Below, piece by piece: positions 19,948 through 20,565 of a DNA stretch of 20,565 bases. A program made the position numbers and the translations under genes. Where the stretch lies: positions 1-20,565 of the forward strand of contig JAYMSP010003230.1 in the NCBI GenBank assembly GCA_036897095.1, given 5' to 3'. How positions within the stretch are numbered: position 1 is the stretch's first letter; each line of letters begins with the position of its first letter. Under the pieces are notes generated by a model, which saw nothing but the letters and a program-made list of their open reading frames with translations, had not been told where the DNA came from and ran no database searches. The DNA is from Plantago elongata (taxonomy: Eukaryota; Streptophyta; Magnoliopsida; Lamiales; Plantaginaceae).

Positions 19948-20020
19948 ATGTCACTGTCCATTGTTACTGTTTCCTTTGGTGTTTTCCTATCGGTGTTTTC
20001 TATCTGTTTAGCTGAGAAAG
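19948..20020 (+). CDS. First exon of a secreted or membrane protein gene, partial
   Basis: From ATG 19948 the frame encodes MSLSIVTVSFGVFLSVFSIC then LAEK, a typical signal peptide: short polar start, hydrophobic core and a small-residue cleavage region near CLA. It runs 24 codons plus one base into a strong donor, AAAG|GTATGT at 20020/20021, so the intron is phase 1. A TATA box about 80 bp upstream supports this start over an in-frame ATG at 19873, which lies too close to the TATA box to be in the transcript. The mature protein would be encoded beyond the window, so the family cannot be named; many secreted plant enzymes and receptors have a first exon like this. Confidence 0.5.
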
Positions 20021-20366
20021 GTATGTTATTCTTATTAGTTTCCCATGCACATATATTTAACGTCATGAATTATAGTTAAAAATTGAACTCCTCTACGATC
20101 GGACGGATTTTTACTCTATCTGATAAAATATAATTAAAAATACAGAATTAAATTTTTAATCTAACAATTCATATCAAATTGCCTTTGGCGATAAGACAAT
20201 CGCCCTATCAACTTTTGACAGCAAGGCGATCGCGCTTTCGCTTTTTGAATATTTGAATTTAAAAAATATAAATATTAATAAAATATCACATTTACCTTCA
20301 AAATAAATTAAAAAATATATTTAAATAAATCTCATGAAATTATTTTTTTATTTTTTTATTTTTTTA

Positions 20367-20367
<1 letters not shown>

Positions 20368-20395
<28 letters not shown>
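20368..20395. repeat. ATT trinucleotide microsatellite
   Basis: About nine uninterrupted ATT units, preceded by T-rich sequence with regular A interruptions. Read on the minus strand it is an A-rich tail directly downstream of the SINE-like remnant and may have originated as that element's tail. Confidence 0.9.
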
Positions 20396-20397
<2 letters not shown>

Positions 20398-20512
20398 TAC
20401 TTGTTCCAAAATTAAATTGAAAAATTCATAGACACACCAGGAAACAATCCCACACCAAATGTCTTGCAGACGCATCACCTAACCACTTGGCCAACACATG
20501 TTTCTATTTAAT
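20398..20512 (-). mobile_element. tRNA-derived SINE-like remnant
   Basis: On the minus strand, TGGCCAAGTGG (20493-20483) resembles an RNA polymerase III box A, and GGATTGTTTCC (20450-20440) is a degenerate box B (8 of 11 positions match GGTTCGATTCC). The 32-bp spacing between them fits a tRNA-like head. The element then runs into AT-rich sequence and an A-rich, AAT-repeat tail. It lies antisense in the presumed intron. It is not a functional tRNA: no acceptor stem or full cloverleaf can be drawn. Confidence 0.4.
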
Positions 20513-20565
20513 TTTGTATAATTATTATATCTTCATTTTTTCTATTATAACTACATATAACTACA

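Larger units (their letters stand above)
20021..20565 (+). other. Presumed first intron of the right-edge gene, partial
   Basis: After the donor the sequence is AT-rich and closed by stops in every frame. It contains a small GC-richer island (about 20180-20240) with GGCGAT-AAGACA-ATCGCC, able to form a short hairpin, and then simple repeats. No acceptor leading into a convincing second exon is seen before the window ends. Confidence 0.4.

Noticed and set aside
20440-20493. Possible tRNA gene
   Set aside because: Box A and box B are present only in degenerate form, and no acceptor stem or complete cloverleaf can be drawn; a SINE remnant fits better.

Overview
This window looks like nuclear DNA of a flowering plant, most likely a eudicot. 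It is AT-rich, its genes are split by GT-AG introns, the recognisable proteins are plant versions of eukaryotic housekeeping factors, and the spaces between genes are filled with plant-type transposon remnants (CACTA, hAT-like, MITE-like, TRIM-like and SINE-like). No bacterial operons, rRNA or CRISPR arrays are visible. The species cannot be named from the sequence.

Layout. 1-3196 is transposon territory: a GA-rich minisatellite, two hAT-like ends, and a complete non-autonomous CACTA element (759-3193) with a perfect TAC target duplication. 3197-5789 holds the promoter and four coding exons of EMC6 (plus strand, 114 aa), a membrane core subunit of the ER membrane protein complex. 7073-8288 (minus) is a two-exon gene for a 164-aa extremely acidic, probably nuclear protein. 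8289-10500 is its promoter followed by non-coding DNA with a MITE-like inverted repeat, a TA microsatellite and a 63-bp tandem repeat. 10524-10995 (plus) is a small intronless gene for an 81-aa Trp-rich protein with one membrane segment. Its leader carries an AUG-stop minimal uORF followed by two overlapping uORFs. 11701-15815 (minus) is a ten-exon gene for a short, 507-aa poly(A) polymerase of the plant PAPS3 type, reconstructed with consistent splice phases. 15816-19947 is intergenic and repeat-rich, with a long inverted-repeat element (17429-18573, arms of about 360-400 bp) and a decayed minus-strand TRIM-like element whose LTRs carry 5S-like boxes. 19948-20020 is the first coding exon of a secreted or membrane protein gene that runs off the right edge; its presumed intron holds an ATT microsatellite and an antisense SINE-like remnant.

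The genes do not form a pathway. EMC6 acts in ER membrane insertion, the acidic protein probably binds nuclear basic proteins, PAPS3 adds poly(A) tails, and the small membrane protein is unassigned. The strongest candidates for something less described are the uORF-controlled 81-aa protein, the long hairpin-forming element, the very compact TRIM and the 20-nt EMC6 micro-exon. All splice models come from reading the sequence and homology remembered for the families; no alignment or transcript data were available.
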